From: JAVVWB01 sp036652335
GTDB taxonomy: Bacteria > Synergistota > Synergistia > Synergistales > Synergistaceae
Direction: 5' to 3'
NCBI GenBank assembly: GCA_036652335.1
Contig: JAVVWB010000001.1
Location: 62,001-126,000 of the forward strand
DNA length: 64,000 nucleotides
Within the stretch, counting starts at the first letter, position 1; each line of letters begins with the position of its first letter. This document shows, piece by piece, positions 44,778 to 53,910 of the stretch. A program made the translations under genes and the position numbers. Under the pieces are notes generated by a model. It did no database searches, had not been told where the DNA came from, and was given only the letters and a program-made list of their open reading frames with translations.

Positions 44778-44808
44778 ATGTCAACCAAAGCTACTATAAG
44801 GTTTACAT
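44778..44808 (+). promoter_or_regulatory. BirA-like biotin operator before bioY
   Basis: ATGTCAACC (44778-44786) and GGTTTACAT (44800-44808) form an inverted repeat with one mismatch and a 13-base spacer that contains TATAA. The arms match the known BirA operator arms (TTGTWAACC / GGTTWACAA), and the next gene imports biotin. Confidence 0.62.
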
Positions 44809-44826
44809 CCTATTGGGGGAAAAGTA

Positions 44827-45393
44827 ATGAAAGAAAATAAAAAAATTTCCACAAAGGAAATTGTCTTTTGTGGACTGTTTTCTGCACTAATAACGGTGGG
44901 AGCTTATTTGCACATACCAATTCCTTTAGTGCCAATGACTCTACAGCCAATGTTTACCCTACTTGCAGGTTTACTCCTCGGTTCAAGACTTGGAGCTTTA
45001 TCTGTCTCTGTATACGTAATCGCAGGCCTAATAGGAGTACCTGTCTTTACAGGTGGAGGTGGTCCGTCATACATATTGCGTCCTACATTTGGTTATCTTC
45101 TCGGATTTATAATAGGAGCCTATATTGCAGGGAAAATAGCAGAAAAGAAAACAACTCCAACCTACAAAAATCTCCTTATTGCATCATTTCTAAATATGAC
45201 AGCAGTCTACAGCATAGGGATAATATGGTTATACTTTATAACAAACTTTTACCTAAAAACGTCAATGAGCATAAAATCCGTACTACTCTATGGTTTTGCC
45301 ATAACAGCACCAAGTGACGTAATAATATCATTTGTATGTGCTGGGATAGCACATAGACTTATTCCTGTGATGAGAGGATTTAGACATGATTAA
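44827..45393 (+). CDS. bioY: Biotin transporter substrate-binding S component
   Basis: BioY is the integral-membrane S component of the ECF biotin transporter and can work alone or with an EcfAT module. The 188 residues hold about six membrane segments and the family motifs HIPIPLVPMTLQPMFTLLAG, GLIGVPVFTGGGGPSYILRPTFGYLLGF. The start follows GGGGGAAAAGTA. A BirA-like operator lies upstream. bioB overlaps its last codons by eight bases, so the two are co-translated. Confidence 0.93.
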   Translation: MKENKKISTKEIVFCGLFSALITVGAYLHIPIPLVPMTLQPMFTLLAGLLLGSRLGALSVSVYVIAGLIGVPVFTGGGGPSYILRPTFGYLLGFIIGAYIAGKIAEKKTTPTYKNLLIASFLNMTAVYSIGIIWLYFITNFYLKTSMSIKSVLLYGFAITAPSDVIISFVCAGIAHRLIPVMRGFRHD

Positions 45394-46348
45394 ACAAATA
45401 AAAGAAAAAATAATAAATGGTGAAGAGATAACAAAAGAAGAGGCATTAACCTTACTCACAACAGACCTAGAAACACTCACACAAAGTGCAAAAGAAATAA
45501 AAAAGCATTATTGCAAAGATACCTTTGAACTTTGCTCAATAGCAAACGCGAAAAGTGGACTATGTACAGAAAACTGTAAATTCTGCGCTCAATCTTCATA
45601 CTACAACACAAAAATAGAAAAATACCCACTTGAAGAAACATCAGAATTACTTGAAAAAGCCCGTTACAACGCAGAAAGAGGGATTTCCAGGTTTTCACTC
45701 GTAACATCTGGAAGAACTCTTACAAAAGACGAAATAACACAAATTTGCAAGATATATAAAGAAATAAATAGAAACGTAAAAATTTCGCTATGTGCATCAC
45801 ATGGACTACTTAGATATAACGATTTTGTATTGTTAAAAGAAAGCGGAGTCACCAGATACCACAACAACCTAGAGACATCAAGACGATACTTTCCCTACAT
45901 ATGTACCTCGCACACATACGAAGACAAAATAGCGACAATAAAAGACGCACAAAAAGCAGGGATATCTGTATGTAGTGGAGGAATAATGGGGCTTGGTGAA
46001 ACAGCAGAAGACAGAATAGACCTTGCTTTTGAACTAAAAAAGCTAAAAGTAAAATCAACGCCTATAAACTTCCTCATGCCGATAGAGGGGACACCCCTTG
46101 AAAAAATAAAACCTCTCACTCAAGAAGAAATGATACGTATAGTTGCAATATATAGATTTATACTCCCAGATAATGCCATAAGGCTTGCAGGGGGAAGAAA
46201 AAACCTAACTGACTTTGGCAAAAAAATATTTGAAACCTCATCAAATGCCACAATATCAGGAGATATGCTAACCACATGTGGGACATCAATAGCAAGCGAC
46301 ACCGCAATGCTATGCGAGCTTGGATATAAATTAGACAAGATAAAATAA
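45386..46348 (+). CDS. bioB: Biotin synthase
   Basis: A radical-SAM enzyme that inserts sulfur into dethiobiotin. The 4Fe-4S motif is CTENCKFCAQSS (about residues 57-68). Cys in KISLCASHG and SVCSGGIMGLGE and Arg in AIRLAGGRKN correspond to the ligands of the 2Fe-2S sulfur-donor cluster. 320 residues. Other biotin genes (bioF, bioA, bioD) are absent from the window, so with BioY the cell may import dethiobiotin or biotin, or the remaining genes lie elsewhere. Confidence 0.93.
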   Translation: MIKQIKEKIINGEEITKEEALTLLTTDLETLTQSAKEIKKHYCKDTFELCSIANAKSGLCTENCKFCAQSSYYNTKIEKYPLEETSELLEKARYNAERGISRFSLVTSGRTLTKDEITQICKIYKEINRNVKISLCASHGLLRYNDFVLLKESGVTRYHNNLETSRRYFPYICTSHTYEDKIATIKDAQKAGISVCSGGIMGLGETAEDRIDLAFELKKLKVKSTPINFLMPIEGTPLEKIKPLTQEEMIRIVAIYRFILPDNAIRLAGGRKNLTDFGKKIFETSSNATISGDMLTTCGTSIASDTAMLCELGYKLDKIK

Positions 46349-46365
46349 AAACAGCAAATATTTAT

Positions 46366-46400
46366 AAAAAAACAAAAAACAAAAAACAAAAAACAAAAAA
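46366..46400 (+). repeat. A-tract array with single C spacers
   Basis: Runs of 5-8 A separated by single C (C at 46373, 46380, 46386, 46393), a low-complexity stretch between bioB and the terminator. Confidence 0.8.
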
Positions 46401-46436
46401 AAGAGAGTCCAAAGATAAACCTTTGGGCTCTCTTTT
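46398..46436. terminator. Bidirectional terminator, bioB / MATE
   Basis: AAAAGAGAGTCCAAAG (46398-46413) pairs with CTTTGGGCTCTCTTTT (46420-46435), one mismatch or wobble. Confidence 0.85.
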
Positions 46437-46448
46437 AATATGCAAAAA

Positions 46449-47825
46449 TTACTCGTGATATTGTGCTTCCGGACTTCTAAGCCACACAAAAGTATTTCTA
46501 AGGAAGAACGCTGCTACAACTGCTCCCAAAATATCTCCTACAGGGAAAGCACCCCAAACTCCCCAAATTCCAAAAAAGTGAGGAAGAATAAGCAGAGGTG
46601 GATACATAAAAAGCCCCTGTCTCATTGCAGAAAGAATAATAGATTGTTTAGCTTTACCAAGTCCTTGAAGGGCAGAAGTTGTAACATTGGGTAATCCGAA
46701 AAATACCAGCCCTACGTAAGTAATCCTCATACCTGGCACTGCTATTGCTATAAGTTCTGGGTCATTACTAAAAAGCCTGACGAGATAAACGGCAAAAACC
46801 TCTGCGAATGTGAAAGTACAAAAGTAAAAACCGCAAACGAGAATAAGTGCTTTTTTTATAACCTCAATAACCCTATTAGGTAGTCCTGCTCCGTAGTTAT
46901 ATCCAATAATAGGCTGAGCTGCCTCTGCTATTGCAAAAGCGGGTAAGAAAAGCAAAGAATCTATACTGAAAAAGACTCCAACAGCAGACAAAGCAATATC
47001 TCCGCCATAAGAATAAATAATTCTATTCATAATCGTAATATAGACAACAAAAGAAAGCTCCACTAAGAAAGGTGCAATTCCTACAGACACAATCTTATAC
47101 AACACACTAAAGCTCGGGCGGAGAATAAAATAGAGTCGTATATGCAAAGGAGAAGACTTCTTAATGAAATAGTAAAAACCAATCATGGTTGCCAGTGTTT
47201 GTGCAAGCACTGTGCCAAGGGCTGCTCCTGCGACTCCCATATTAAAGTGAATAATAAAAATTGCATCAAGCACGACATTTGTAAAAGCACCTATAATCTG
47301 AGTCCACATTGCATAGCGAGGGCTTCCGCAAGCTCTAATCAAAGAGTTAAAAGCGATTGAAGTAAGAGCAAAAGGTCCACCGATCATAATAATTCTCATA
47401 TAAGACCTTGCAACCGGTAAAACTCTATCACTTGTACCTGAAAAACGGAGAATTGAATCTGTACAAGTGACACCCAAAATCATTGCTACAAATCCTGCAA
47501 CAACAAGCATAAAAATAGCAAGAGAAAGGGCTTGTTCTGCTTGACGTCTCTTCTTTGCTCCTCGTAAAATTGCTACTCTAGAACTTCCTCCGATACCAAA
47601 AAGGAGGGAACAAGCAAACATCAAAATCATAAGTGGAAAAGTAGTAGTAATTGCTGCAAGCCCTATAGAGCCTACATAATGTCCTACAAAAATTCTATCT
47701 ACCATATTGTAAATAGCACCGGCAATCATACCTACAAGAGAAGGCATGGCAAACTTGAGAAGAAGCTTTGAAGCTTTTTCTTCTCTCATCATAATATCAT
47801 GTTCTTGAACTGTCATTTCTTTCAT
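46449..47825 (-). CDS. MATE-family efflux transporter
   Basis: A 458-residue inner-membrane antiporter of the MATE family, which exports organic cations or drugs using Na+ or H+. About twelve membrane segments are visible, with family stretches MPSLVGMIAGAIYNMVDRIFVG near the start (shown here in part), GIGGSSRVAILRGA, NSLIRACGSPRYAM and QPIIGYNYGAGLPNRV. It lies 23 bases downstream of the exported 490-residue protein, so the two may share a message. Confidence 0.9.
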   Translation of the reverse strand: MKEMTVQEHDIMMREEKASKLLLKFAMPSLVGMIAGAIYNMVDRIFVGHYVGSIGLAAITTTFPLMILMFACSLLFGIGGSSRVAILRGAKKRRQAEQALSLAIFMLVVAGFVAMILGVTCTDSILRFSGTSDRVLPVARSYMRIIMIGGPFALTSIAFNSLIRACGSPRYAMWTQIIGAFTNVVLDAIFIIHFNMGVAGAALGTVLAQTLATMIGFYYFIKKSSPLHIRLYFILRPSFSVLYKIVSVGIAPFLVELSFVVYITIMNRIIYSYGGDIALSAVGVFFSIDSLLFLPAFAIAEAAQPIIGYNYGAGLPNRVIEVIKKALILVCGFYFCTFTFAEVFAVYLVRLFSNDPELIAIAVPGMRITYVGLVFFGLPNVTTSALQGLGKAKQSIILSAMRQGLFMYPPLLILPHFFGIWGVWGAFPVGDILGAVVAAFFLRNTFVWLRSPEAQYHE

Positions 47826-47848
47826 AATCTATACCTCATATATTAAAA

Positions 47849-49321
47849 TTATCTTATCCAAAGATAAAACATATTCTCTGTCCCCGGGACAAATCTACCG
47901 TAACAATCATATCCCGATGTCTTAACTGTTACAACCTTGCCATACATAGTGCTGGGAAAGTCAAAAGTATGTTCAAACTCGTAAATGGACTTTGACTCGT
48001 AAAGAGACTCTCCATTCCTAAAAAACCTTGTAATAGCGACATTTTTTGTATCGCTGAACAAAACGCCATCAATCATATCGACAAAATCATAACGCACAAA
48101 CTCTATCCTGTTTTTAATCTCAAAAGTGGAACCATGTTGCACTACATCATTCTTCTCCGGCTGAATTGGTACTACAACTCCGTAGAAAGTAAGAGGTACT
48201 CCTCTATCTGCGGCAACAGAATTATAAACATCTAAATCACACTTCTGTGACACCTCAAAAGGAATATACTTATCACCATTCACACCATATCTGGCTCGTG
48301 TAATACGCAACTTATTATCACCAAACGGGATAAAATTTCCCTCTCTGACTCCATCTGGTGTAATAACAAAAGGCTCACCTATATCATAAGCATAAAAAGC
48401 AGTTTCATCACTATTCATATAACCTTCGTATGCAACTTTACCAAGTTCTACCTCATAAGTAGCACAACGATACGAAGAGATATTATACACCATAATATAA
48501 GCACGCCCTGCTTTAAACTCTAACATATTATTTGCTTGCCACCTGCGTGGAATCTCATATGGAGTCTTTAAATTCAAATCCCAATATCCGGGAAAACGAT
48601 CTAAATAAAGACGAATGCCACGTGGCAAGGCAAAGCCCTGCACCTTATTGAAATGCTCCTTAGGTGAAAAACGAGAAAGAATTTTATCGGGTACAGAAGA
48701 AAACATAACATCAAAACTCTTAGTAGCAAGGACTCTCTCATTTGATTTTGCACGCACAAAAACTCGATACAAAACCCACTTTAAATCTTCTTTGTAAACG
48801 GAATTATAAAAAGAATCAAAATCCTTTGTTGCTCCACCTTGCACCAAAACAGCAAAAGTGTCATTTGTCACCACAGCTTTAAGAGATGGATCATAAAAGG
48901 AATCAGGGTTGCCATGACTGTAAACTAAATCAGGGGGAGGAGACTTCATAAGCTCCTCTCTTGAATGATTGCACCAAGGGGCTCGTCCCTCATACCTAAA
49001 ATAAATATCTTTAGGATCTGTTATACCAGTCTCACTACTTACATGACTTCTTACCGTACGTAAAGGAATAAAAATATCATCTCTTGCAAGACCTGTGAGA
49101 AAAACTTGAACCTCAATATCTACTGGCAAATCGGACGGGGCTATGCCCTCTCTGTCAATAGTACCAATAACATAGAAATCTCGAGTTGACTCAAAAACTG
49201 TCTCAAGCTCATTGGGAGTTGTAACAGAAATCTCAATAGACTCTGCGAAACGAGGGTGAAAAAAGAACAAAAGAGCCAAAAGTAAAAAAAAATATTTTTT
49301 CTTCTTACAAAACATAATCAT
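47849..49321 (-). CDS. Large exported protein of unknown function
   Basis: 490 residues with a strong signal peptide (KKKKYFFLLLALLFFF, cleavage near RFAES). No family is recognised. The mature part is rich in aromatic and beta-type sequence, with NNMLEFKAGRAYIMVYNISSY, KYIPFEVSQKCDLDVYNSVA and a C-terminal GYDCYGRFVPGTENMFYLWIR, resembling secreted or cell-surface beta-domain proteins in general layout only. It has four cysteines in the mature part, which could form two disulfides. It precedes the MATE gene on the same strand. Confidence 0.6.
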   Translation of the reverse strand: MIMFCKKKKYFFLLLALLFFFHPRFAESIEISVTTPNELETVFESTRDFYVIGTIDREGIAPSDLPVDIEVQVFLTGLARDDIFIPLRTVRSHVSSETGITDPKDIYFRYEGRAPWCNHSREELMKSPPPDLVYSHGNPDSFYDPSLKAVVTNDTFAVLVQGGATKDFDSFYNSVYKEDLKWVLYRVFVRAKSNERVLATKSFDVMFSSVPDKILSRFSPKEHFNKVQGFALPRGIRLYLDRFPGYWDLNLKTPYEIPRRWQANNMLEFKAGRAYIMVYNISSYRCATYEVELGKVAYEGYMNSDETAFYAYDIGEPFVITPDGVREGNFIPFGDNKLRITRARYGVNGDKYIPFEVSQKCDLDVYNSVAADRGVPLTFYGVVVPIQPEKNDVVQHGSTFEIKNRIEFVRYDFVDMIDGVLFSDTKNVAITRFFRNGESLYESKSIYEFEHTFDFPSTMYGKVVTVKTSGYDCYGRFVPGTENMFYLWIR

Positions 49322-49369
49322 TGGCCCCCTTTTTTAAAAAATAGAAAAATAAGAAAACGTAAAAGTAAA

Positions 49370-49407
49370 AAAAATCCAAAGCTAAGTATATTATACAAAG
49401 CTTTGGA
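49370..49407 (-). terminator. Terminator of nhaC
   Basis: TCCAAAGCT (49375-49383) pairs with AGCTTTGGA (49399-49407), with an A-run at the left that is a U-run on the minus-strand RNA. Confidence 0.82.
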
Positions 49408-49437
49408 CAAATATATATAAAATATTTTTATCTAGGA

Positions 49438-50847
49438 CTACTCTGATATTGTAAGAAGCTCCAAAGAGGCTTTTTTCTCCTCTACCTCTGACTCAGGGAC
49501 ATTAAACTCCCAATTCCAAGGGTCTTTTCGTATCACACCATCTGCAAAAGGAACGAAAATTGCGACTATGGCAACTATAGCAAGAATGTGTGTGTACCAC
49601 ATAAATGGTAACATCGCAAGAGGGCTGACTCTGTCTCCTACCAAATTACAAGTTGCTAGCAACTGTGCTCCGTAAGGGATAATACCTTGAAAAACGCAAG
49701 AGAAAATATCAAGTAAAGAAGCCGTTTTTCGTGGGTCAATTTTATACTCAGTGCTAATCTTCTTTGCTATATCTCCTGTAATAATAATTGCCACTGTATT
49801 ATTTGCAGTTGCAATATCAGCAGCAGAAACAAGTGCTGCTACACCTAACTGTGCACTTCTCTTTCCTCTGACTACAGCACTAATCTTACCGAGCAACCAC
49901 TTAAACCCACCGTAATGAGTAGTGAGAGCAGCGAGACCACCACCAAGCATAGAGAGTAAAAAGACCTCACTCATACTTGTAAAGCCACCCCAAATTGCCT
50001 GTGAGAAAGTGAAAACAGTAAGTCCACCTGCAAAAATACCTATAAGCCCGGCAGAAACTATCCCTAGTGAAAGCACAAGGAAAACATTAAGACCGGCAAG
50101 GGCTAAAAGTAAAACCAGCATATAAGGAATAACCTTTACAAAAGTATAAGATAACTCCTCTAAAGGAATAACAGAATCAGGCTGACCTGTTACCACTAAA
50201 ATAATAATTGTAATAATAGAAGCAGGGAGAGCAATTAAAAAGTTTACCTTAAACTTATCTCTTAAAGCACAATTCTGTGTTTGAGTTGCTGCTATTGTAG
50301 TATCAGAGATCATAGAAAGATTATCTCCGAACATTGCGCCACCAACACAAGAAGCAAGTACAAGGGGTAATGCGAGTCCTGCTTTATCTGCAACACCCAA
50401 TGCAATAGGAATAATAGCTCCTACTGTACCCATAGAAGAGCCTGTAGCAAGCCCCAAAAATGCAGAAATAATAAATACACCTGCTACGAGGAACTGAGCA
50501 GGAATAAAAGAAAGTCCCATATTAACAGTGGCATCTACTCCGCCCATTGCCTTTGCAACAGAGGCAAACCCACCTGCTAAAAGGTAAATGATAAGCATAG
50601 TCATAATACTCTCATTACCTGCACCTTTTGCAAAAATCGTAAAGTTTTCGTTTATCGTCTGTTTCCTATTGCAAAAAGCAACAACAACAGCGATAGCCAT
50701 TGCTACTACAGCTGGGAATTGATAGAAAGCCATAGGGACATTCTTTGACTGCATATAAAGCCCTGCACTTAAATAGATAAAAATAAATAATAAAAACGGA
50801 ACAAGAGCTAGAAAACTACCTTTTTCGTTATTAAAATTGTTTTTCAT
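49438..50847 (-). CDS. nhaC: NhaC-type Na+/H+ antiporter
   Basis: A 469-residue inner-membrane antiporter in the NhaC family, which exchanges Na+ or organic acids/amino acids against H+. About eleven to twelve membrane segments are visible, with FLGLATGSSMGTVGAIIPIALGV (in part), GGAMFGDNLSMISDTTIAATQ and NNTVAIIITGDIAKKI as conserved stretches. The start ATG is six bases after AAGGAGGAG. Substrate within the family is open. Confidence 0.87.
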   Translation of the reverse strand: MKNNFNNEKGSFLALVPFLLFIFIYLSAGLYMQSKNVPMAFYQFPAVVAMAIAVVVAFCNRKQTINENFTIFAKGAGNESIMTMLIIYLLAGGFASVAKAMGGVDATVNMGLSFIPAQFLVAGVFIISAFLGLATGSSMGTVGAIIPIALGVADKAGLALPLVLASCVGGAMFGDNLSMISDTTIAATQTQNCALRDKFKVNFLIALPASIITIIILVVTGQPDSVIPLEELSYTFVKVIPYMLVLLLALAGLNVFLVLSLGIVSAGLIGIFAGGLTVFTFSQAIWGGFTSMSEVFLLSMLGGGLAALTTHYGGFKWLLGKISAVVRGKRSAQLGVAALVSAADIATANNTVAIIITGDIAKKISTEYKIDPRKTASLLDIFSCVFQGIIPYGAQLLATCNLVGDRVSPLAMLPFMWYTHILAIVAIVAIFVPFADGVIRKDPWNWEFNVPESEVEEKKASLELLTISE

Positions 50848-50902
50848 AAAATCTCCTCCTTATAAGATATTTTACTACAATATAAGAAATAAACAAAAAT
50901 AA

Positions 50903-50930
50903 AAACGGATTTCCTAAAGGAAATCCGTTA
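50903..50930 (-). terminator. Terminator of the second YczE-like gene
   Basis: AACGGATTTCC (50904-50914) pairs with GGAAATCCGTT (50919-50929), with a U-run on the minus strand. Confidence 0.88.
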
Positions 50931-50952
50931 AAAACATCTAAAATATAAATAT

Positions 50953-51651
50953 TTATTTATAAATCCACTCAATAATTTTGTCTTTGTAAAGTTTATTCCC
51001 AAATCCGACAAAACGTCCTACAAGGAGAGCCACTATGATTGTACCCTCTCTTACTGCCACGACCTTGCCTGTCATAATCAAAGAAAGAACGATAGCTACA
51101 GTAACCATAGACAAATCGACGATATTTTTTGCTGTGTGAATTGGGATACTCTTCTTGCCTGTCTGAGTAATTGCTACAGCAAGCCCCTCAGGTGGCATAG
51201 GAATCCACTTAGGAATAAGATAGAAACTTACTCCGACTCCGATAATTACAGAACTTAACACAGTGTATAAAAGTGAAATAATGTAATTCGACGGTAAGGG
51301 CAACCAGCAAAGTAGAAATTTTCTAGATGTATAAGTAACGAAAAAACTTAATACAAAAAGAGTAAAAAATTGTAAAAGCTGAATAACTTTATAATTCTTT
51401 CTAAGCAAAAGCATCTGTACAAAAACTAAGAAAACTAAAACTATTGCAGTTGCACGACCAAGTTCTATTCCCCAGATAACTTCCAATGCGTAAGGTGTTG
51501 CAGAAACTGGAGATATGCCAAGTCCGCCTGTTTTGGAGACATTAATCCCGACTGCTATTAAAAATAGTCCTGCAAGATAACATACAAGTTTCCTTAAAAA
51601 AACAGATGAATTAAAATTGTCGAAAACATTTTTGAAAAACATCACAATCAC
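50953..51651 (-). CDS. YczE/YyaS-like membrane protein
   Basis: 232 residues (229 if started at the ATG at 51642; the GTG at 51651 and the ATG have equally weak ribosome sites). Five to six membrane segments, with the YczE-family features LIAVGINVSKTGGLGISPVSATPYAL (in part), IGVGVSFYLIPKWIPMPPEGLAVA and HTAKNIVDLSMV. Function is unknown. It is related in layout to the protein at 20.3-20.9 kb but too different for a recent duplication. Confidence 0.7.
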   Translation of the reverse strand: MIVMFFKNVFDNFNSSVFLRKLVCYLAGLFLIAVGINVSKTGGLGISPVSATPYALEVIWGIELGRATAIVLVFLVFVQMLLLRKNYKVIQLLQFFTLFVLSFFVTYTSRKFLLCWLPLPSNYIISLLYTVLSSVIIGVGVSFYLIPKWIPMPPEGLAVAITQTGKKSIPIHTAKNIVDLSMVTVAIVLSLIMTGKVVAVREGTIIVALLVGRFVGFGNKLYKDKIIEWIYK

Positions 51652-51715
51652 ATCACTTTCATAAATAAAAATAAATTCTTGTCATAGTACTACATAGAAG
51701 AAACAAAAGCAAACA

Positions 51716-51742
51716 AAAAAGGGCAAAGCCGAAGCTCTGCCC
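51716..51742 (-). terminator. Terminator of nrdJ
   Basis: GGGCAAAGC (51721-51729) pairs with GCTCTGCCC (51734-51742), one mismatch, with a U-run on the minus strand. Confidence 0.85.
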
Positions 51743-51773
51743 TACAAAAACAAATCTAAAAATTCGAAAAAAT

Positions 51774-53474
51774 TTAATTTGCCGGTCTTTTCAAATAAAG
51801 GACTTTTTTCTTTGTAGCTCCGACTAAAACTGGCTCCTTAGCTTCGGAAGAAGACTCCAGTGGTTTCTCTGCTTTCTCATCTTCCTTGCGATAAAGGACC
51901 TGAACAGACTTAGAACCGTCTCTATAAATTGTAATACCCTTACAGCCCTCTTTCCAAGCCAAGGTATAAGCATCAAGGACGTCCTGCACAGAACATTCGT
52001 GACAAAGGTTAATTGTCTTTGAAACGGCAAGATCTGTATATTTCTGGAATATCCCCTGCATCTTTACGTGTGAAAGAGGCGCTACATCATGTGATGTAAC
52101 AAAAACGGAACGAATAACATCTTCTGAAACATTATCTTTCAAAGCTTGTTCATAATAATGGTTCTTCTGCTTCATAATAACTTTCTCTCCGTTTGTCTGT
52201 GTACGAACTCTTGTATGTTCGAGAGCGAAGAGAGGTTCTATACCGGAGGAGCAATCTGCAAGAAGAGCAATTGTTCCTGTAGGTGCGATACAAGTAAGAG
52301 TTGCGTTACGACGTCCGAGATGTGCAAGTGATTCTGGTACGCCCTTTTCTTTTCCGAGTTCAACAGAAGTCTCTGTTGCAGCAGTTTTAATTGTTGACAT
52401 AACCTTATCTGCGAGAGCAAGAGCTTCATCGCTGTCATAAGCGATATGAAGAGCAAAAAGTAAGTCTGCCCAGCCCATAACACCAAGTCCAACCTTACGT
52501 GTAAGCTTTACAGCCTCTCCTATTTCGGGGAGAGGGTAGCAGTTTACATCAATAACGCTATCCAAGAAACGTGTTGCAATAGATGCAACTTTCTTTAGAA
52601 GTTCAAAGTCAAAAGTGCCATCTTCGGCAACCATCTTTGTAAGGTTAATAGAGCCCAAATTACAAGCTTCGTTTGGATAAAGAGGTGACTCACCACATGG
52701 ATTTGTACTTGCTAACTCACCGAGATTAGGTGTAGTGTTTCCTCTATTTATTGCATCAAGGAAAACGATACCGGGGTCACCTGTTCTCCATGCACAATCT
52801 GCAATCTCAAGAAGAAGTTTTGCTTCTTCACCGTTGGGATCTGCTGTTGCTTTTTCCATGAAGTTATCAAAAATACCTACAGAAATATTAAAGTTAGAAA
52901 TAGTTCCGTCTGTATCTTTACAATGGATAAACTGTCTAATATCAGTGTGGTCAATATTCAAAATTCCCATATTTGCACCGCGGCGCATACCGCCCTGCTG
53001 TACTGTTTCTGTAGCTTTATCAAAAAGGCTCATAAAAGAAACCGGGCCAGAAGCACGACCATTTGTGGAATTTACTGTAGAACCACAACCACGAAGCTTT
53101 GAGAAATTAAATCCTGTACCGCCACCGCTCTTATGAATTAACATCTGCTTGCGAAGTGCTTCGCAAATACCCTCCATAGAGTCCTCTACTCCAATAACGA
53201 AACATGCAGCCAACTGTCCGTGTGGTGCAGGGCGACCTGAATTCATAATCGTTGGGCTGTTTGGAAGAAACTGCAACTTTGCCATAATTTCGTAATATTC
53301 ATCTGCCCATTTATACTGCATTGCTAATGTTTCTTCGGCTTTTGAAACATGGTTTGCTATACGAAGAAGCATCTGCTCAGCATTCTCGGTATGTTTACCT
53401 GTATTGTCTTTCCAAAGGTAGCGGTCCTTTAAAATATCTTGTGCAGATGGGCTAAATGATGGCTTAATAAGCAT
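51774..53474 (-). CDS. nrdJ: Adenosylcobalamin-dependent (class II) ribonucleotide reductase
   Basis: Makes deoxyribonucleotides using an adenosylcobalamin-generated thiyl radical. The active-site set is complete: redox pair Cys91 (GQLAACFVIG) and Cys271 (ACNLGSIN), and thiyl Cys260 with Asn258 and Glu262 in TNPCGES. GGMRRGANMG and TCIAPTGTIALLADCSSGIEP support the family. At 566 residues it is short and ends without the C-terminal Cys pair or zinc-ribbon tail that usually re-reduces the active site. An extra pair occurs in NLCHECSV (Cys491, Cys494). ATG follows GGAGG by eight bases. Confidence 0.92.
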   Translation of the reverse strand: MLIKPSFSPSAQDILKDRYLWKDNTGKHTENAEQMLLRIANHVSKAEETLAMQYKWADEYYEIMAKLQFLPNSPTIMNSGRPAPHGQLAACFVIGVEDSMEGICEALRKQMLIHKSGGGTGFNFSKLRGCGSTVNSTNGRASGPVSFMSLFDKATETVQQGGMRRGANMGILNIDHTDIRQFIHCKDTDGTISNFNISVGIFDNFMEKATADPNGEEAKLLLEIADCAWRTGDPGIVFLDAINRGNTTPNLGELASTNPCGESPLYPNEACNLGSINLTKMVAEDGTFDFELLKKVASIATRFLDSVIDVNCYPLPEIGEAVKLTRKVGLGVMGWADLLFALHIAYDSDEALALADKVMSTIKTAATETSVELGKEKGVPESLAHLGRRNATLTCIAPTGTIALLADCSSGIEPLFALEHTRVRTQTNGEKVIMKQKNHYYEQALKDNVSEDVIRSVFVTSHDVAPLSHVKMQGIFQKYTDLAVSKTINLCHECSVQDVLDAYTLAWKEGCKGITIYRDGSKSVQVLYRKEDEKAEKPLESSSEAKEPVLVGATKKKVLYLKRPAN

Positions 53475-53784
53475 GAAAAAATCCTCCTAAGTAGTAATAA
53501 AAACTTTATTTCAAAAATATATTTAATTTAAAATTGTTGCATCAAACGACAGATATTATCATAACCACGAAATGGAAAAAAGTAAAGGGCAAAACACTAT
53601 ATATATTGTATAGTTATGAACAAAACGCTGTATATTGTGTGGATATTGCGGTGGATAAGTAGTGAATAAAAAGTAAATTTTGGAAGAAAGGTTGATGTAA
53701 TCAAGAAAAACGGGGGTGGAAATGTGAATAAAAATATTTTTAAAAAATAAATAAAAAACTATGAAATAGAAAATATAAATAGTG
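53475..53784. other. AT-rich divergent region between nrdJ and tupA
   Basis: No gene or cobalamin riboswitch is recognised for nrdJ. The right part leads into the promoter of the tup operon. Confidence 0.5.
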
Positions 53785-53790
53785 TACAAT
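53785..53790 (+). promoter_or_regulatory. Predicted -10 box of the tup operon
   Basis: TACAAT, about seven bases before the presumed 5' end of the riboswitch RNA. No clear -35 is visible. Confidence 0.45.
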
Positions 53791-53796
53791 AGAGAA

Positions 53797-53910
53797 CGGA
53801 CAATAGGTCCACCCTGAAACCGAAATTTCTAAAGCAAATGCCATGAGATGAGGTCGTTAGGGCAAGGTTGGAAACGGCCTTGTCTCCCATTGTGGAAAGG
53901 GGTCTAAAAA
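53797..53910 (+). ncRNA. Moco/Tuco-type riboswitch candidate
   Basis: The leader of tupA carries the hallmark of the Moco RNA family. CCCTGA (53812-53817) pairs with TTAGGG (53857-53862). A hairpin CAAGG (53863-53867) / CCTTG (53878-53882) follows, then the conserved single-stranded part CTCCC (53884-53888) and GTGGAAAGG (53892-53900). These match in order and spacing the 3' half of the E. coli moaA element, where CCAGG, a hairpin, CTCCC and CTGGAAAGG occur. Family members sense molybdenum or tungsten cofactor; position before tungstate-transport genes suggests the tungsten variant. Confidence 0.66.

Noticed and set aside
44532..44840. 102-residue frame overlapping the small membrane-protein gene
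   Set aside because: It reads through a terminator and the bioY operator; the +1-shifted frame from 44551 has the ribosome site and a sensible product.
46366..46400. CRISPR-like or phase-variable repeat
   Set aside because: It is only an A-rich low-complexity run with irregular spacing, outside any gene.
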